Source: JAGVPT01 sp963827085
GTDB taxonomy: Bacteria > Bacteroidota > Ignavibacteria > UBA10030 > UBA8401
Assembly: GCA_963827085.1 (NCBI GenBank)
Contig: CAWGZY010000005.1
Location: forward strand, 682,001 to 746,000
DNA length: 64,000 nt
Direction: 5' to 3'
This document shows positions 60,966 to 64,000 of the stretch, one piece after another. The translations under genes and the position numbers were made by a program. Under the pieces are notes generated by a model that saw nothing but the letters and a program-made list of their open reading frames with translations, ran no database searches and was not told the origin of the DNA. The stretch's first letter is position 1. The number at the start of each line of letters is the position of its first letter.

Positions 60966-61103
60966 GAGCGTATTTCGACAGATTGTTCTCGTCGAATTTT
61001 TTATGAGAGTACATATTGTGTCTCGTTCAGTGGAGATAGGCCCTCGTACTTTTTTGTTTTCTTAGCGGACTTCTCCCAGTGTAAGGCCTGAGTATTAAAA
61101 TGC

Positions 61104-61129
61104 AAAACCCCCGTATTACCGGGGGTTTT
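61104..61129. terminator. Bidirectional terminator between nadD and the DUF2723 gene
   Basis: AAAACCCCCG (61104-61113) pairs with CGGGGGTTTT (61120-61129), 6-nt loop, with A-rich and T-rich flanks, so it can work for both converging transcripts. Confidence 0.9.
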
Positions 61130-61172
61130 GTATATATTTTGTTCCGCTATTTTTACAAGAGGCGGAGGACGT

Positions 61173-63932
61173 TCATTTCGTCAGCTGTGATGCAGGAGGG
61201 GGAATTTCTCCACGTTTTTTTTCGAATTCAAGTTCGGATACCCGGCCTTCAACCATAGTGCTGATTCCAGGAACTCTTGAGTATGCTTCAGCAATATGAT
61301 TCATTGTGGCAATTGCCTTGTCGTAATCCTTAAGCATTTCGTAGGACTGCGACAACACGAAAAGCGGGTTATATTGGTCCAACGGTTCAGTCATTTGTGC
61401 ATTCATGTAAGGACTCAATTCAGCAACGAGTTCACTCGCGTATGTACGGGCATGGAGAGTGTCTCCGGCCATTTTGTAAATCTGCGCAATGTCCGACTTC
61501 GTGCGATAATCGAGGGCGATAATGGAATGCGGAATTACCTGTTCCATTCTATCCAACACGGCGATTGCACCGGCTGATTCGTGTTTAATATTTGTAAGAT
61601 AGACTGTCAGCGACAGAAATGCTTGCCGGTAATTCGTGATAAGACGCCGCTGGTTTTCGTCGAAGTGTACTGTTGAGTCCTGTAATCCTCTCCACCGGAA
61701 GCCAAACGCAGGTGTTTGTACCGGAGTTTTGAGGTCGGTCATCAGTTGCTTAGTCAGCGCATCCTGATTAACACCTTCCCAGAATGAACGGATTTTACGC
61801 GGAACGAGCTTCATCGCAAGCCCGCGCATTTCCATGTGATCCTGAAGTCCAATCTTGCTGTCATCTCCTCCTGTGGTTGCAAAGTAGATCGGTCGCTGCC
61901 ACCGGTTGGTACGAACAATATCGAAAACAAGAATGTCCTGCACGCGAAGAGCCTTAACGCTGCCGAACTGAAGCGTTGCCGGCATCACAAATTTCAACGT
62001 ATCGACGATTTCCGAGCCGCGTGAAGACTGAAGGGCGACATCCGCTCCCCCGGGGTTTGCATTTGATGAGTCCCAGCCCTCCTCTGCACTGCGAGGGACA
62101 GGGAGTGAAAACATCTGAGGCTCATATTGAACAGGCTCGATACCTGTGATCTGATCGTCAGTCATGCTGATCGGCACTTTCTTTGCACCGAAGGGTTCCG
62201 AGTTTTTCAATTGCTTAATGTACCAATCAGTATTGGCGAGGCTCAGGCAAATAACCCGAACGTCTCGGCGGACACCTTCGACATCCTGCAGGTACCACAG
62301 TGGAAAAGTATCATTGTCGCCGTTGGTAATAAGTATCGCATCTTTTTCCGTGCTCTGCAGCAGGTTGTAGGCATAGTCCCATGCCAGGTAATGTCCGTAA
62401 CGGCTCGACGGATGGATATTTGTACGAAGCATATTGGCCGGAACAAAAACAAACGCGGCAGCGAGCACGCAATACCCCGCGATGCGGGCGGACTGTTCTT
62501 TGAGCTTTTGTTCGAGAAAGTTGACTATGGCCAGCGTTCCCATGCCTATCCAGAGACAGAAACCGAAGAATGAATAGACAAAGAAATAGTCTCGTTCACG
62601 CGGTTGTTCCTGCTGCATGTTGAAATATATTGCAAGGGCAAATCCGGTGAGCACAAAATAGAACGTCATGATGAAGGCCATCTTGGGGTCTATTTTCCAA
62701 TGATAGAAAAATCCAATCAGGCCAATAAGTAACGGTATTGCAAATAGTTGGGCAAACCGGACGCCTGCGCCCTGCCAATCATCTTCTTTACCGATGAAAT
62801 TCCATCCAAAATACCGCAGGTACATGTGGTTGATCTGGTAACGCCAGAAGTAGTCGCCGTCGCTCGTATAATTTTTGAAATACTCCATTTTATCCGGCTC
62901 GTTTGACCAGCGCCGTTGGAGGAGCGGCGTCTCGCCGTACTGCTCGCGTTCGAGGTACATCACGAGGCGTTTTAGTGTGCTCGGATCGTCTTCGTTTATC
63001 GGCGGGTTCGTGTTCGATCGGATATACACAACCGCATAGATTGAGTACCCAAGGAGGATGAAGAGGAACGAAAGCGCGGCGATATTGAGAATTCTTCTCT
63101 TATTCTTGATCGAGTAGTACAATAAAAAAAATGCGGCAAGTGGCAGCACAACGGCAACGACAACCCATAGGTCGGTTGTTATTCCGAACACTTGGCCGTT
63201 CATCATGGAAGGATACCATTTTACAATCCCCGGATACGCGCTGAAAAAAATCAGGGACGCCACCACGCCGAACTTAATGATGTCGGTCGAGAAAATAAAC
63301 TGCTTTAACGAGTTCTTATAAAAACGGAAATACACAACGAGGATCGCTACCGAAAACCCCATGAGTCCATGGATATGTATACCGGTTGTCAAACCAACGA
63401 GAAATGTGATAAGAAGCAAATAGGCGTCGCTGTGCGGCTCTTCATATTCTTCATGCCACCGAAGGGCAAGCCATATAATAAGAGCGGTGAAAAGAAGACT
63501 TGTGTTTCGAGTTTCGGTTTCGGTCGCATTGAACCAGAATGTCGTGCTGAAGGTGAGCGCGAGCGCTCCGATTGCCGCCGACCCGTACACTGCTACACGG
63601 TCAAACGTCGCCTCGGGCAAAGCGTGCCGCAGCAAAATCATCCTTACCGTGATGAGGTAGAGCAGCGTTACGACAAACGCACTTGCCAGCGCGTTGATGA
63701 AATGCATGCGCACGGCGATGTCGGAGAATAGCGGTATCATCGAGGCTACGCGCATCACGATGACCAGCAGCGGAGAGCCCGGCGGATGCTGTACCTGGAG
63801 AAGGTACGATGCCGCACAATGTTCGGGTACGTCCCAAAAGACAACTGTCGGCGGCAGAGTATAGAGATACGTAAAGAGTGTAATTACAAAAACTGCGAGA
63901 GCTGCGAGGCGATTTATTTTTTTGTGTCCCAT
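61173..63932 (-). CDS. DUF2723 (TMEM260-like) membrane protein
   Basis: 919 residues. The first ~500 contain about 10-12 membrane helices with the DUF2723 hallmark TLPPTVVFWDVPEHCAASYLLQVQHPPGSPL and YIRSNTNPPINEDDP. The soluble part after ~520 has LITNGDNDTFPLWYLQDVEGVR and a C-terminal TPR-like helical region (YEMLKDYDKAIATMNHIAEAY). The family belongs with membrane glycosyltransferases of the GT-C type, and eukaryotic TMEM260 is an O-mannosyltransferase. A protein glycosylation role is inferred, and fits nearby glycan genes. Confidence 0.88.
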   Translation of the reverse strand: MGHKKINRLAALAVFVITLFTYLYTLPPTVVFWDVPEHCAASYLLQVQHPPGSPLLVIVMRVASMIPLFSDIAVRMHFINALASAFVVTLLYLITVRMILLRHALPEATFDRVAVYGSAAIGALALTFSTTFWFNATETETRNTSLLFTALIIWLALRWHEEYEEPHSDAYLLLITFLVGLTTGIHIHGLMGFSVAILVVYFRFYKNSLKQFIFSTDIIKFGVVASLIFFSAYPGIVKWYPSMMNGQVFGITTDLWVVVAVVLPLAAFFLLYYSIKNKRRILNIAALSFLFILLGYSIYAVVYIRSNTNPPINEDDPSTLKRLVMYLEREQYGETPLLQRRWSNEPDKMEYFKNYTSDGDYFWRYQINHMYLRYFGWNFIGKEDDWQGAGVRFAQLFAIPLLIGLIGFFYHWKIDPKMAFIMTFYFVLTGFALAIYFNMQQEQPRERDYFFVYSFFGFCLWIGMGTLAIVNFLEQKLKEQSARIAGYCVLAAAFVFVPANMLRTNIHPSSRYGHYLAWDYAYNLLQSTEKDAILITNGDNDTFPLWYLQDVEGVRRDVRVICLSLANTDWYIKQLKNSEPFGAKKVPISMTDDQITGIEPVQYEPQMFSLPVPRSAEEGWDSSNANPGGADVALQSSRGSEIVDTLKFVMPATLQFGSVKALRVQDILVFDIVRTNRWQRPIYFATTGGDDSKIGLQDHMEMRGLAMKLVPRKIRSFWEGVNQDALTKQLMTDLKTPVQTPAFGFRWRGLQDSTVHFDENQRRLITNYRQAFLSLTVYLTNIKHESAGAIAVLDRMEQVIPHSIIALDYRTKSDIAQIYKMAGDTLHARTYASELVAELSPYMNAQMTEPLDQYNPLFVLSQSYEMLKDYDKAIATMNHIAEAYSRVPGISTMVEGRVSELEFEKKRGEIPPPASQLTK

Positions 63933-64000
63933 GTCCGATATGTATATGGATGAAGAATACGGTTCAAAAGCTATATATTATATGGCATTATTTCCTCGAA

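Noticed and set aside
1..64000. CRISPR arrays, tRNA or rRNA genes, prophage or IS elements
   Set aside because: I looked for regularly spaced direct repeats, T-loop words in intergenic DNA and transposase or phage proteins, and found none.

Overview
The window reads as chromosomal DNA of a free-living Gram-negative bacterium of the Bacteroidota/Ignavibacteriota (FCB) branch. The reasons are secreted proteins with type IX secretion (T9SS) tails of the NYPNPFNP class, a PorV-like outer-membrane protein, a GWxTD protein, a TonB-dependent receptor with a carboxypeptidase-regulatory domain, a DUF2723 membrane protein, and several promoter-like sites of the Bacteroidota type (TTG, about 20 nt, TAnnTTTG). 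No rRNA, tRNA, CRISPR array, prophage, transposase or plasmid gene was found. The genus cannot be named from this sequence alone.

Region 1 (1-20.5 kb) is a secreted starch/glycan-utilisation region. It holds the tail of a large secreted protein, a PorV-like barrel, a modular T9SS-tailed protein interrupted by one in-frame TAG, an SGNH/TPR protein on the minus strand, a parvulin-type foldase split by a frameshift, a T9SS-tailed GH13 alpha-amylase split by two frameshifts, an intact GH57 enzyme with starch-binding modules, a sugar MFS carrier, an ABC sugar importer (binding lipoprotein and two permeases, no ATPase) and a second MFS carrier of the same type.

Region 2 (20.8-39.8 kb) is biosynthetic and housekeeping. 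It holds a GWxTD protein, pyrR-pyrB-pyrC behind a PyrR-type attenuator, pgeF-glmS, a FabL-like enoyl reductase, arfB, metY-metX behind a SAM-I riboswitch, a GNAT acetyltransferase, a TonB receptor preceded by a decayed MOSC gene, der followed by a decayed CoA-disulfide-reductase-like fragment, upp and a TPR protein.

Region 3 (39.9-56 kb) is a dense run of core genes: rel, ruvX, mtgA, an AlbA_2/winged-helix protein, a divergent SpoU methyltransferase, cmk, ispH, rpsA, mtaB, an envelope protein, truA, and a tryptophan cluster trpD-(CorC-like)-trpC-trpF-trpB that lacks trpA, trpE and trpG here. Region 4 (56-64 kb) is envelope glycan assembly: two GT4 glycosyltransferases flanking a Wzx-like flippase, then nadD, and convergently a large DUF2723 protein.

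The intergenic DNA carries many short imperfect inverted repeats of several families, some reaching into gene ends. Five reading frames are broken by single-base changes and one short gene remnant survives. The four frameshifts are all one extra base in short G/C runs, so both real gene decay and sequence error must be kept open. I see no convincing wholly new multi-gene system. The most notable items are the RNA-level regulators, the promoter set with near-constant spacing, the palindrome over the putative leaderless trpD start, and the dispersed repeats.
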